A stretch of DNA of 64,000 nucleotides from Marinibaculum pumilum (lineage in GTDB: Bacteria > Pseudomonadota > Alphaproteobacteria > Ferrovibrionales > Ferrovibrionaceae), in NCBI RefSeq assembly GCF_042646425.1, contig NZ_JBHRTR010000028.1, positions 806,001 through 870,000 on the forward strand. Direction: 5' to 3'. Shown piece by piece: positions 7,590 through 16,289 of the stretch. The notes beneath the pieces were generated by a model. The model was not told the DNA's origin and searched no databases. It saw only the letters and a program-made list of their open reading frames with translations. Numbering within the stretch: position 1 is the first letter of the stretch; each line of letters opens with the position of its first letter. A program made the translations under genes and the position numbers.

Positions 7590-8780
7590 TCATCCTGCTG
7601 CGGCCCGGATCGTCTCGTCCAGACGGTCGATCTGCGCAGTCAGGTCGCGCGGCAGGTTGCCGACGAAGAAGCCGCGGTCATGCACCTCGTTGGCATGCGG
7701 CAGGTCACCGACCACGGAATGATCGAAGAAGCGGATCGCCGGATGGCGGATGAAGCAGCCGCCGGTGACGATGCGGTAGGCGATATCCGCCTCCTTCAGT
7801 GCGGCCATCACCGCCCCCCGGTCGGTCGAGGGGTCGCGCAGGACCAAGGGAAATGAGAAGGCGGAGCTCTCGCCGTGTTCCCGCTGCATGCGGACCACCG
7901 GATGGTTGCCGAAGCGGGCCTGAAAATGCGCGAGGTTTCTGCGGCGCTGCGTGGTATGGGCGGGCAGCTTGCGCAACTGCTCCATGCCGACGGCGGCATG
8001 CAGTTCGCCCGGCCGTAGGTTGTAGCCGGGTAGCACGAACTTGTAGGCCTCGAAGAAATCGTCCCGGCCGCGCGCATAGACCGGGCTGTCCGGAGCCAAG
8101 TCGCGTGTCCAGCCATGCGCCCGCAGGCAGCGAGCAAGGTCCGCCGTCTCCCGGTCGTCGGTCAGCATCATGCCCCCTTCCATCGTGGAGATGTGGTGGG
8201 AGAAGAAGAAGCTGGCCGTGGAAATATCGCCGAACGTCCCCGTCTTGCGTCCGCCCAGCCCGGCATCGAGGGATTCGCAATTGTCCTCAAACAGCAGCAG
8301 GCCGTGCTGCCGGCAGAAGCTCTGCAGGGCCTTGAAGTCGCAGGGATTGCCCAGGATGCTGACCGCCATGACCATCCGGGTGCGCGGGGTCAGTGCCGCT
8401 TCCAGCGCGGCCGGATCGATGTTCAGCGTCTGCGGGTCGATATCGACGAAGCGCAGGTGCAGCCCGTACTGCTGCAGCGGATGGAAGGTCGTGCTCCAGG
8501 ACAGTGCCGGCACGATGACCTCGTCGCCGCGCTGCAGGCGGGGGGTGTCGGTGAAGAACTGGCTGGCGATCCCGACCAGGTTGGCCGACGAGCCCGAATT
8601 CACCATCACCGCATGCGCCCGGCCGTGATACGCGGCGAAGGCCGCCTCGAAGGTGCGTACCCGCTCCCCCATGGTGAACATGTCGCTGGCGATGACCTCC
8701 GCCAGGGCGTCGAGTTCCGCCTGGTCCCATTGCGAGGCTGCGAGAGGATAGAACGGCTCCTGAGGGGGCATCTTGATCAT
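7590..8780 (-). CDS. DegT/DnrJ-fold PLP enzyme of the sugar 3-dehydratase (ColD/RfbH) type
   Basis: 396 residues with the DegT/DnrJ/EryC1/StrS aminotransferase fold: VMVNSGSSANLVG at the phosphate-binding turn, FEDNCESLDA carrying the PLP-N1 aspartate, and SFFFSHHISTMEGG at the active site. In aminotransferases of this family the last motif contains the Schiff-base lysine (SFHPxKxxTTGEGG). Here that position is His195. Histidine at this site is the known mark of ColD (GDP-4-keto-6-deoxymannose 3-dehydratase) and the E1/RfbH dehydrases. The cysteine pattern of the iron-sulphur E1 enzymes was not seen, so a ColD-like reaction removing the C3 hydroxyl is the better guess. It is first in a run of three co-directional sugar-modifying genes. 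Confidence 0.87.
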   Translation of the reverse strand: MIKMPPQEPFYPLAASQWDQAELDALAEVIASDMFTMGERVRTFEAAFAAYHGRAHAVMVNSGSSANLVGIASQFFTDTPRLQRGDEVIVPALSWSTTFHPLQQYGLHLRFVDIDPQTLNIDPAALEAALTPRTRMVMAVSILGNPCDFKALQSFCRQHGLLLFEDNCESLDAGLGGRKTGTFGDISTASFFFSHHISTMEGGMMLTDDRETADLARCLRAHGWTRDLAPDSPVYARGRDDFFEAYKFVLPGYNLRPGELHAAVGMEQLRKLPAHTTQRRRNLAHFQARFGNHPVVRMQREHGESSAFSFPLVLRDPSTDRGAVMAALKEADIAYRIVTGGCFIRHPAIRFFDHSVVGDLPHANEVHDRGFFVGNLPRDLTAQIDRLDETIRAAAG

Positions 8781-8999
8781 CCTGGGTCGGCCGGATGGCG
8801 GGCCGGGGGCGGGTCTGAGAAGCGGAAAGCTGTATCGTCACACGCCCCGGATTGCAAAGGGTGACGCATCGAACGTTCCGGCATGGGACTGGCATGCAGC
8901 TGCCGGCATTTGAGCGCCCGGAATCGTTGTGGCACCTTCCCGGCTTCTCCCTTCCGCGGGCCCCGAAGAGGGGCCGCCCCGTCGAGAACCGCAGAAAGC

Positions 9000-11351
9000 A
9001 TGTTGCGCCGCAGCCATCCATCATCGCGCGCCGACGAATTGCGTCGCCTGCTTGAACTCTATGGATCCGCGGAAGAGGCTCTTGCCGCCGGAAACTACTA
9101 TGTTGCCGCCCGGCGGGCGGATGCCGCGCCGGAGGTGCGTGCCGCCGCAATCACCCTGGCAGGGTTTCACGAAGGTGGCCACCGGCTGTTCCAGGACCTT
9201 GAGCCCAGCGGGCACCACACCCTTTTCGCGAAGGCGATCGCCTGCCTGTTTGTGGAGGGCCGGGATGCCGCGCTGGCCTGCCTCGACCGCTATGCGCTGA
9301 CGGCGGGTCCTGCCTTCGCGCTCCGCGATGTGTTGCGGCGTGGCGCCGTACGGCTCTATTTCGTCACCGCCTGGCAGGCTTGGCAGGAGCGGATCGCGAA
9401 GGCTGCCGAGAACTTCGACGGACATGGGCTGGACGTGCAGGTGCGGACCGTCTCGGTCCATGACGGTGCGGATATCAGGGTCGACTTCAACAGACCCTCT
9501 TTCCTTCAGGCGATCGAACAATCGGCTGCCGATGCCGCCTACGCCGCCAGCATCTACTTCGACGACCTCGACATGCTGCCTATGGGCTTCGATCGGTCGG
9601 CGGTTCCCAGCATCAAGCTGATGATCGATTTCCACCACAACCTGCCGCGCATGGCGGAGCAGCTTGGCCGTTTCGACCACCTGGTCGCCTACGGCCCGGA
9701 ACTGCACGAACGGCTTCATCGAATGTACGGCCGGCGCACGCCGATGTTCATGCGCCTCTCCGACATGAAACCCGTGAACGCGCTGGCGGGTGAGGATGCC
9801 AGTATCGACATCTTTCTCAGCGGCGCTCTGGTGAAGGATTATTCCCCGCGCCGCGAGGCCCTGGTCCACCGCTGCGTCGAGGAAATCGCAACAGATCGCG
9901 TGGTCCTGGCGGACGGGTTGCTTCCGTTCGAGACCTATCAGGGCCTGGTTGCGCGGGCGCGCATGATTCCGGCCATGCTCGAGGAGGGCAATGCGCTTCC
10001 CTCGCCGCGCTTCTTCGAAGCGTTGAACGGCGGGATGACTGTGGTAACCGACGATCCGCTGTTCTTCGCATGGGCCTATCCGGATCATGCCGACCTGTTC
10101 GTGGACGTGGAAACAGCATTCAGAGTGGCTACGGCGCCGAGGGAGGCACAACCGGTGCAGCGGCGCCCGCGGCCGCGGCCCCGCACCGAACTGGCGGCGA
10201 TCGATCAGATGCTGCACCTGGCCCTTGTCGGACCGTTGCTGGCGCCGGAGAACCATGTCCGTCAGGGCAGGGCGGACGCGGCCAGTCCAGCCTCATTATC
10301 CGGATGGAGCCGGGCGGCGCAGGAATTCCCGCGGCTTAGCTTGAACAGCAACATTGTGCGGCAGTTCGCCGCTGCGTCCGGGTCCTTCAGCGATGTGCTG
10401 ACGCGGGCGCTCCACCTTGCGCGGCATTCCGCCGAGCCGCTTGCAGTGCTGGATTCGAGTCGCTTTTTCGCAGAGCTGGCGCTGGCATTCAGCCATTTCC
10501 ATCAGCACAGCTACCACCTGCAGCTGGAGCCCGGCCTGAAGGCCGAGCTGGCAGTCCTAGCCGGCCCGGCCGCGCCGGATGGCGGCGCGCCGGTTCCCGT
10601 GCGACGCAACGCGGCGACGCCTCAAGCGGTCCTCATGGCGGCCGCCGCATTGAACCTGATCGCCGAAGGCCAAGCGCGTTGTCCGGACTCGCTGATTCTG
10701 ACCTATGAGCGCCTGCTTCAATGGAAGCGATTCTGCGGCGAGGATACGATGCTGGCAGACATGGTGCAGGCGGCGCAGGCGCGCCGGGCGGACCTGCGGT
10801 ACGACCCATCGGTCTCCGATGCCGGCGCAGTCGGCGCCGTCCTGCCGGATATGCTGGCACGGGAGATCCTGGCCGGGCGGATCGAAACCCGGGCCGACCT
10901 CGCCATCCGGGCAGAAGCGAATATCTGGTATCTGATAGATCTGCTGGGTGCGGGCTGCGCGGCCGCGGCCGGTGACACGGAGACCGCAGCCGCTGTCGTG
11001 CGGCACATCCTGGCGGAATCGCCAGGTTACATCCCGGCGGCAGACAAGCTCGTCGAGATCTGGGAGGTCGCGCCGCAGGCGGCCTATGGCAAGGCCGGAA
11101 GCGCCTCGTTTCTCCGCCAGGCGCTGAGCGAAGTGCTCCTGGAGGCGCCTTCACGCATCGAAGGCTATGGCCCGGCCCTGGTTGCGGCGGCATTGGAGGA
11201 GGGCGACGAGGCGGGCGCCCGGGCCCACCATGCCGCGTGGGAGCGCTGGGCCTACAAACTCATCATGTCCCCGTATCGCTACGAGAAGCGCACGGAGAGT
11301 GCCCGGCGGATTTCCGAAGCGATGGCCGCGGCTGGCCTGGTGCCGGGCTAA
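9000..11351 (+). CDS. Large CgeB-like glycosyltransferase candidate with helical C-terminal half
   Basis: About 783 residues from the ATG at 9000. An in-frame start at 8883 would add 39 residues without family features. The middle (roughly residues 150-400) resembles GT-B glycosyltransferases of the CgeB/Glyco_trans_1_2 type: a run ending in SPRFFEALNGGMTVVTDDP corresponds to the nucleotide-sugar binding region where one Glu contacts the sugar nucleotide. The remaining 350 residues are alanine-rich and helical, like a TPR-like scaffold. It diverges from the DegT-type gene and precedes the GHMP kinase gene on the same strand. It may be the transferase for the sugar made by this island. Family assignment is tentative; no motif proves catalysis. 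Confidence 0.7.
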   Translation: MLRRSHPSSRADELRRLLELYGSAEEALAAGNYYVAARRADAAPEVRAAAITLAGFHEGGHRLFQDLEPSGHHTLFAKAIACLFVEGRDAALACLDRYALTAGPAFALRDVLRRGAVRLYFVTAWQAWQERIAKAAENFDGHGLDVQVRTVSVHDGADIRVDFNRPSFLQAIEQSAADAAYAASIYFDDLDMLPMGFDRSAVPSIKLMIDFHHNLPRMAEQLGRFDHLVAYGPELHERLHRMYGRRTPMFMRLSDMKPVNALAGEDASIDIFLSGALVKDYSPRREALVHRCVEEIATDRVVLADGLLPFETYQGLVARARMIPAMLEEGNALPSPRFFEALNGGMTVVTDDPLFFAWAYPDHADLFVDVETAFRVATAPREAQPVQRRPRPRPRTELAAIDQMLHLALVGPLLAPENHVRQGRADAASPASLSGWSRAAQEFPRLSLNSNIVRQFAAASGSFSDVLTRALHLARHSAEPLAVLDSSRFFAELALAFSHFHQHSYHLQLEPGLKAELAVLAGPAAPDGGAPVPVRRNAATPQAVLMAAAALNLIAEGQARCPDSLILTYERLLQWKRFCGEDTMLADMVQAAQARRADLRYDPSVSDAGAVGAVLPDMLAREILAGRIETRADLAIRAEANIWYLIDLLGAGCAAAAGDTETAAAVVRHILAESPGYIPAADKLVEIWEVAPQAAYGKAGSASFLRQALSEVLLEAPSRIEGYGPALVAAALEEGDEAGARAHHAAWERWAYKLIMSPYRYEKRTESARRISEAMAAAGLVPG

Positions 11352-11394
11352 CCCGGCCCGGGGAAACTTCCGGGGGGTGCGCGGCATTGCTGGC

Positions 11395-11400
11395 TATAAT
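11395..11400 (+). promoter_or_regulatory. Candidate -10 box upstream of the GHMP kinase gene
   Basis: A perfect TATAAT stands in an otherwise GC-rich 190-base gap between the large glycosyltransferase and the kinase, 142 bases before the proposed GTG start. No convincing -35 hexamer is seen at the usual distance, so this is only a candidate for a separate promoter giving the kinase a long leader. Confidence 0.35.
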
Positions 11401-11541
11401 AGCATGCCGGCTGTCGCTCCGCCGAGGCTTCGCACCGGCTGCCGCCTGCGATCCGGCGACCATCTATCCTGCCGTGGCTCGCCCGCCGCCCCTGTCCGGC
11501 GCCGGGGAGTTGGCGGCAGCCCTGCGTCCTGGGACCGCCGT

Positions 11542-12558
11542 GTGATCATCTCGCGTACGCCTTTCCGGATCTCCTTCTTCGGCGGTGGCACCGACTACCC
11601 CGACTGGTATCGCGACAATGGCGGGCAGGTCGTCGGAACCACGATCGACAAGTACTGCTACATCGCGCTGCGCCGCCTGCCGCCGTTCTTCACCCATCGC
11701 CATCGCTTCGTGTACAGCCGCATCGAGATGGTGTCGCAGATCCACGAGATCGAGCATCCGGCGATCCGCGCGGTCCTGCAGGAATATCCGCCGGCCCACG
11801 GGCTGGAGGTCCACCACGACGGCGATGTGCCGGCGCGCTCGGGAATCGGGTCCTCCTCAGCCTTCACAGTCGGGCTGCTGAACGCGCTGCGCACCCTGAA
11901 CGGTATCAGCCTGGCGGCGCCCGAACTGGCGGCGGAGGCGATCCGCATCGAACAGACGGTGGCGCGGGAGGCGGTCGGCTCGCAGGACCAGGTCTGGGCT
12001 GCACATGGCGGCCTGAACCTGGTTCGCTTTGGTGCCGCCGGGGATATCGACGTGGAGCCGCTGGGTCTGCCGCCGGAGCGGCTGGCAGCCCTGAACGATC
12101 GCCTGCTTCTCTATTTCACCGGCCTGACCCGGACTGCCTCGCAGATCGCGGCCCAGCAGATCGGCAACATCCCGCGGCGCGGTGCGGAACTGAAGGAGAT
12201 CATGGGACAGGTCGACAGCGCCGTGGCGATCCTGCGCGACGAAAGCTGCGACCTGGGGGATTTCGGCCGGCTGCTGCACGAGACATGGCTGGTGAAACGC
12301 CGCCTGGCGGAGGCGATCACCACGGACTTCGTCGACAGCCTGTACGACCGGGCCCGCGCGGCCGGTGCGCTGGGTGGCAAGCTCCTGGGCGCCGGCGGCG
12401 GCGGTTTCATGCTGCTCTATGTCGAGCCCGAGCATGGAGAGGCCGTGCGGCGGGCCATGCAGGGCATCCTGGAGATTCCGATCCGGATCAACTCGCCCGG
12501 CAGCACGATCGTGCTGAACCAGCCGGACGGCCTGGGCGAAGCACCGGCCCGGACCTGA
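11542..12558 (+). CDS. GHMP-family sugar kinase, HddA-like (heptose-7-phosphate kinase type)
   Basis: 338 residues from a GTG at 11542; the open frame continues upstream to 11167 but there overlaps the glycosyltransferase gene. GHMP motif 1 is RTPFRISFFGGGTDYPDWY, motif 2 (ATP phosphate loop) is ARSGIGSSSAFTVGLL, and motif 3 is KLLGAGGGGFMLLYV. The FFGGGTD start is typical of HddA, which phosphorylates D-glycero-D-manno-heptose 7-phosphate at C1, and of related sugar kinases in surface-glycan loci. With the HddC-like nucleotidyltransferase at 2240 it would provide the two activation steps of a GDP-heptose pathway. The isomerase GmhA and phosphatase GmhB are not in this window and would have to be elsewhere. 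Confidence 0.88.
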   Translation: MIISRTPFRISFFGGGTDYPDWYRDNGGQVVGTTIDKYCYIALRRLPPFFTHRHRFVYSRIEMVSQIHEIEHPAIRAVLQEYPPAHGLEVHHDGDVPARSGIGSSSAFTVGLLNALRTLNGISLAAPELAAEAIRIEQTVAREAVGSQDQVWAAHGGLNLVRFGAAGDIDVEPLGLPPERLAALNDRLLLYFTGLTRTASQIAAQQIGNIPRRGAELKEIMGQVDSAVAILRDESCDLGDFGRLLHETWLVKRRLAEAITTDFVDSLYDRARAAGALGGKLLGAGGGGFMLLYVEPEHGEAVRRAMQGILEIPIRINSPGSTIVLNQPDGLGEAPART

Positions 12559-12564
12559 AGACAG

Positions 12565-12581
12565 CGCCGGCTCAGCCGGCG
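12565..12581. terminator. Hairpin between convergent kinase and SDR genes
   Basis: A perfect 7-bp inverted repeat (CGCCGGC / GCCGGCG) with a three-base loop lies between the two convergent stops and includes the SDR stop codon. There is no T-run on either side, so termination function is uncertain. Confidence 0.3.
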
Positions 12582-13477
12582 GGCCGGTCGACCTCGTGCT
12601 CGGCCTGTAGTTCGGCATGGATCTCCGTCAGGCATTCAAGAATGCCCTGCCCGAAATCGATGCTTGGATTGTTCACAAGTTTCTCGCCGGGTGAGGGCAG
12701 GAAACTGTAGGGGGTCAGCTTGTAGTGGCCTCGATAGTCCTGGTTGTTGAAGACGATCTCGACCTCGTCATTCAGGATCTCGCGGATCATCTCCAGCAAA
12801 GTCCGGTATTTCAGCCGCTCGATGCCGGTCAGGACCACATGCCGGTTCCGGTAGTGCGGTTCAAGGATGTCGACCGACAGCTTTGCTGCGTCGCGCACAT
12901 GGATATATTCCCGCTCTTCCTCCCCGTCGCCGGGGAAGTCGATCCGGCCAGCGCGCAAGGCCTGCCGCAGGATGCGATACACCCGGTTGCTCGCATCCGC
13001 CCGCGGCCCGTACACCGAGCCGTAGCGGATGATGGTGAAGGGCAGGTCGTAGTAGGTGGCATATTCCTGGATCAGCAGTTCGTTCGCCTTCTTAGTGGCG
13101 CCGTACACTGCTCCCTTCTGGGACAGGACATAGACCGTGCTGGCATAGACGAAGCGCTCGATACCCTGGCCGCGGCAGCCTTCCAGGATGTTTGTATTGC
13201 CCAGCACATTGAGGCGGACCGCCTCGTAGGGCTCCTCGATCGAGCGGTTCAGGTCGGCCAGACCGGCGAAGTTGTAGGCCAGGGTGCAGCCTTCCATGGC
13301 CGTCCGGACGGCCTGCGGGTCGCAGATATCGCCCTCGATCTGCTGCAGCCGCCGGTCCTCGTGATGTGACGATCGGCGGCGATCGAAGAGCACCACTTCA
13401 TGGCCGCGGACCAGCAGCATGTCGACGACGTGGGAGCCGAGAAAGCCTGCGCCGCCGAAGACGATCGTGCGGGGCAT
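12572..13477 (-). CDS. NAD-dependent epimerase/dehydratase (extended SDR)
   Basis: 301 residues. Motifs seen are the nucleotide-binding FGGAGFLGS, an SDR serine in YASTVYVLS, the catalytic YGATK and the substrate-domain stretch FTIIRYGSVYGPR. Such proteins act on nucleotide sugars as 4-epimerases or 4,6-dehydratases. Its start codon overlaps the stop of the hydroxyacid dehydrogenase gene by one base (TGATG), so the two are translationally coupled, and the gene is the distal member of the transketolase operon. It is clearly different from the SDR at 6618, so the island codes two separate sugar-oxidoreductase steps in addition to the Fcl-like one. Confidence 0.88.
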   Translation of the reverse strand: MPRTIVFGGAGFLGSHVVDMLLVRGHEVVLFDRRRSSHHEDRRLQQIEGDICDPQAVRTAMEGCTLAYNFAGLADLNRSIEEPYEAVRLNVLGNTNILEGCRGQGIERFVYASTVYVLSQKGAVYGATKKANELLIQEYATYYDLPFTIIRYGSVYGPRADASNRVYRILRQALRAGRIDFPGDGEEEREYIHVRDAAKLSVDILEPHYRNRHVVLTGIERLKYRTLLEMIREILNDEVEIVFNNQDYRGHYKLTPYSFLPSPGEKLVNNPSIDFGQGILECLTEIHAELQAEHEVDRPAG

Positions 13478-14451
13478 CAGCTGCGTGCCTCTGCGGCCTG
13501 TCGCCGCGGGTCCGAGGCCTTCGCATCCTGGCTGAGCAGCTCGTCCAGTGCGTCCAGGGCGGCGCGCCCCATGGCGAGCACGGCCTCGTTCGAGTTGCCT
13601 GCGATATGCGGGGTCGCCACGATGCCGGGATGGGCCAGCAGCTCTGGCCGGTGTGGCGGCTCCACGTCGAAGACGTCCAGTGCGGCACCGGCGATCCGGC
13701 CCGACTGCAGCGCGGCGAGAAGCGCATCCAGGTCGACGACGTCGCCGCGCGCGGTGTTGATCAGGACCGCATCAGCGCGCATGCGCGCCAGGAAGGCGGC
13801 ATCGACCATGAAGCGGGTGCGCTCGGTCAGGGGAACGTGGAGCGAGACGATCTGCGCCTCCTGCAGCAGCGCCGCCGGCGTCACCGCCGCAACTCCGTGG
13901 GCGGCGCACCAGTCGTCGATATCCACGATGTCGGTTGCCAGGACCCGGGCCCCGGCGGCACGCAGCAGGCGGGTGAAGGCGCGGCCGACATGGCCCAGGC
14001 CGATGATGCCCACGCAGGTCTCCGACAGGCCGAACCCGCCATCCTTGTGCCAGATCCCGCCGGCCATGTTGCGGGCCTCCCGGAACAGGTTGCGACGGAA
14101 GCCGATCGCCAGCGCAAGGGCCAGTTCGGCAACCGCTCCGGCATTCACGCCGGCGCGGTAGCCCACCCTGACCTGGCGACGGGCACAGGCATCGAAGTCT
14201 ATATTGTCCAGGCCGACGCCGTACTTGGCGACGTAGCGCAGACCCGGGCAGGCCGCCAGCAGCGTCTCGTCGATCCGTTCCAGTCCGACGATCAGCGCGG
14301 TGGCGTCGCCGACGAAGGCAGCGAGGCCGCTCTCCGAGAGACGGTCCCCGGCCAGGTTCAGCCGCGCGGCGGGATATCGCCGACAGGTTTCCGGGCCCAG
14401 AACCGGATGCCGGGAGAAGCTTGGGGAGGTGACGGCGAGGGACGGGCTCAT
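13477..14451 (-). CDS. D-isomer-specific 2-hydroxyacid dehydrogenase (phosphoglycerate dehydrogenase-like)
   Basis: 324 residues from the ATG at 14451; longer in-frame extensions to 14655 run over the transketolase gene. The NAD motif is GIIGLGHVGRAF. The catalytic residues are the Arg of INTARGDVVD, the Glu of DVEPPHRPEL and the His of TPHIAGNSNE. There is no C-terminal ACT domain, so it is not a standard regulated SerA. It lies 22 bases after the transketolase C-subunit gene and overlaps the SDR. In this setting it may reduce or oxidise a 2-keto/2-hydroxy acid intermediate or a sugar-derived acid; the substrate is not apparent. Confidence 0.87.
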   Translation of the reverse strand: MSPSLAVTSPSFSRHPVLGPETCRRYPAARLNLAGDRLSESGLAAFVGDATALIVGLERIDETLLAACPGLRYVAKYGVGLDNIDFDACARRQVRVGYRAGVNAGAVAELALALAIGFRRNLFREARNMAGGIWHKDGGFGLSETCVGIIGLGHVGRAFTRLLRAAGARVLATDIVDIDDWCAAHGVAAVTPAALLQEAQIVSLHVPLTERTRFMVDAAFLARMRADAVLINTARGDVVDLDALLAALQSGRIAGAALDVFDVEPPHRPELLAHPGIVATPHIAGNSNEAVLAMGRAALDALDELLSQDAKASDPRRQAAEARS

Positions 14452-14473
14452 CGTCGCAGCAAACCGGGCGCCC

Positions 14474-15445
14474 TCAGGCGCTGGCCGGCGCCATCTCCCG
14501 GACCGCTTGGGCGATGGCCTGGGCGTCGATGCCGAAGTTACGCCACAACCGATCGCGGTGGCCGTTCTCGACCACGAAGCCGTCGCGCAGGCCCAGCCTA
14601 CGCATCGGCAGCATCGCGCCAGCGTCCAGAAGAGTCTCCGCCACGGCGCTGCCAAAGCCGCCGTCGAGCAGCTGCTCTTCCACCGTGACGATGGCCCGGC
14701 AGCCTTGCAGCGCCTCCAGGAGCGCCGGCGCCGAGAGCGGCTTGATGCGGTAGAGGTCGATCACCTTTGGCGGCTGGCCTTCCCCGCCCAACTGTGCGGC
14801 CGCCTCCAGCGCGGCATGGCAGAGTGCGCCGCAGGTCAGCACGGCAATCCCGCCGCCATCGGAAATCTGGCGCAGGCCGGGCGCCAGATCCGCCGCCTTT
14901 TCGAGCGGTGGGGCGAGCGCCGTCAGGCCCTGCCGGTCCAGCCGCACATAGCGAAGCGCCGGGCTGGCGAGGCAGAGATCCGCCATCGCCACTGCGGAGG
15001 GCGCGTCGGCGGCGGTCAGCACCTCCATACCGTTCATCGCGCGCAGGCAAGCCAGGTCCTCGATCGCGAAATGGGTCAGGGTGGCATGGTCGTAGCCCAG
15101 CCCCACACCGACGCCCAGAAGGCTGACCGGCAGGCGCATCGCCGCCAGGGTGGCCTTGATCTGCTCAAGGCAGCGCAGGGTCAGGAACGGCGCCATGGCA
15201 TAGAGGAAGACCCGCTTGCCCGACAGCGCGAGACCGGCGGCGAGGTCCACCATGTTCTGCTCGCTGATCCCGGCATGCAGGAACTGCCCGGCCCGGTCCT
15301 GCCGGAAACGGTCCAGCGCCTTTGCGCCGAAATCGGCCGATATGAACAGGATGTCGTCGTGCTGCCCCGCCGCCTCGGTGAGCCTGTCGATGAAGGCGTC
15401 CCGCATCAGCGGAGGCGGCGCCGCGGCCGTCTGCGTCTCAGTCAT
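14474..15445 (-). CDS. Transketolase, C-terminal subunit
   Basis: 323 residues corresponding to the pyrimidine-binding and C-terminal domains of transketolase: ISADFGAKALDRF at the start, FLHAGISEQNMVDLAAGLAL with the catalytic Glu that protonates TPP, and GYDHATLTHFAIEDLACLR. Together with the overlapping upstream gene it makes one split transketolase. The start codon precedes the stop of the N-subunit by 8 bases, so the two are translationally coupled. Split transketolases occur in secondary and surface-sugar loci. Here the enzyme may make sedoheptulose 7-phosphate, the precursor of heptoses, or transfer a two-carbon unit to a keto-sugar. Confidence 0.92.
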   Translation of the reverse strand: MTETQTAAAPPPLMRDAFIDRLTEAAGQHDDILFISADFGAKALDRFRQDRAGQFLHAGISEQNMVDLAAGLALSGKRVFLYAMAPFLTLRCLEQIKATLAAMRLPVSLLGVGVGLGYDHATLTHFAIEDLACLRAMNGMEVLTAADAPSAVAMADLCLASPALRYVRLDRQGLTALAPPLEKAADLAPGLRQISDGGGIAVLTCGALCHAALEAAAQLGGEGQPPKVIDLYRIKPLSAPALLEALQGCRAIVTVEEQLLDGGFGSAVAETLLDAGAMLPMRRLGLRDGFVVENGHRDRLWRNFGIDAQAIAQAVREMAPASA

Positions 15446-16289
15446 GACCGGACGCTCCCGCGAGGCCGAGTTCCTGTCGTGCCTGCGCCTCCTGCTCTGG
15501 CGAGGGCATGCGGTTGTGCCACTCCGCGCGGCCCTCCATGAACGATACCCCCTTGCCCTTCACGGTGTTGGCGACGATGGCCAGGGGAAGGCCGTCGGTG
15601 CTCCCGATCCGGTCCATGGCAGCGCGCAGCGCCGCAAGATCGTGCCCGTCCACTTCCTCGACTGCCCAGCCGAAGCTGCGCCACTTGTCCGCCAGGGAGC
15701 CGAGGCGGACCAGATCTTCGGTCCGGCCGAGGATGCAGAGCGCATTCCGGTCGACGATCGCAACGAGATTGTCCAGGCCGTGATGGGCCGCGAACATCGC
15801 GCTTTCCCAGACCGAACCCTCATAGCATTCGCCGTCGCCCAGCACGACGAAGGTGCGGAAGTCGCGCCCCTCCATGCGGGCCGAGAGGGCAAAGCCCGCC
15901 CCCATCCCCAGGCCATGGCCCAGTGACCCGGAGATCCCTTCGATGCCCGGCACCCGGTTATCTGCATACATTCCCAGGAAGCTGCCCGGCTGGGTGAAGC
16001 GCTCGAGTTCAGCGGAGTCGAAATAGTCCAGGTCGGCCAGGATGGGATAGAGCGCATGGGCCGCATGACCCTTGCTGACCAGGATCCGGTCGCGGTCCGG
16101 CCAATCCGGCGCGCCCCGGCGCAGGCGCGCCACGCCGCCGTAATAGAGCAGTGTCAGGATCTCGGCCATCGAGAAGCTGGAAGGGACATGGCCTTCCCTG
16201 TGCTGCATGACCATCTCGAAGACGCGCCGTCGCAGCCACGCCGCCCGTTCCTTGAGGTCGTTGATCGGCAGGGATGATTCAGCGCTCAT
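15438..16289 (-). CDS. Transketolase, N-terminal (TPP-binding) subunit
   Basis: 283 residues from the ATG at 16289 (MSAESSLPINDL). The TPP diphosphate motif is GDGECYEGSVWESAMFAA followed by IVDRN, and SKGHAAHALYPILAD carries the conserved histidine. The length fits the N-half of split transketolases. It is the first gene of a four-gene unit: transketolase N, transketolase C, hydroxyacid dehydrogenase, SDR. Upstream lies a 325-base gap in which its promoter should lie. Confidence 0.92.
   Translation of the reverse strand: MSAESSLPINDLKERAAWLRRRVFEMVMQHREGHVPSSFSMAEILTLLYYGGVARLRRGAPDWPDRDRILVSKGHAAHALYPILADLDYFDSAELERFTQPGSFLGMYADNRVPGIEGISGSLGHGLGMGAGFALSARMEGRDFRTFVVLGDGECYEGSVWESAMFAAHHGLDNLVAIVDRNALCILGRTEDLVRLGSLADKWRSFGWAVEEVDGHDLAALRAAMDRIGSTDGLPLAIVANTVKGKGVSFMEGRAEWHNRMPSPEQEAQARQELGLAGASGHD

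Noticed and set aside
7590..8780. Sugar aminotransferase assignment for the DegT-fold protein
   Set aside because: The Schiff-base lysine needed for transamination is histidine, so a dehydratase role is preferred. An iron-sulphur E1 assignment was also dropped because the cluster cysteines were not recognised.
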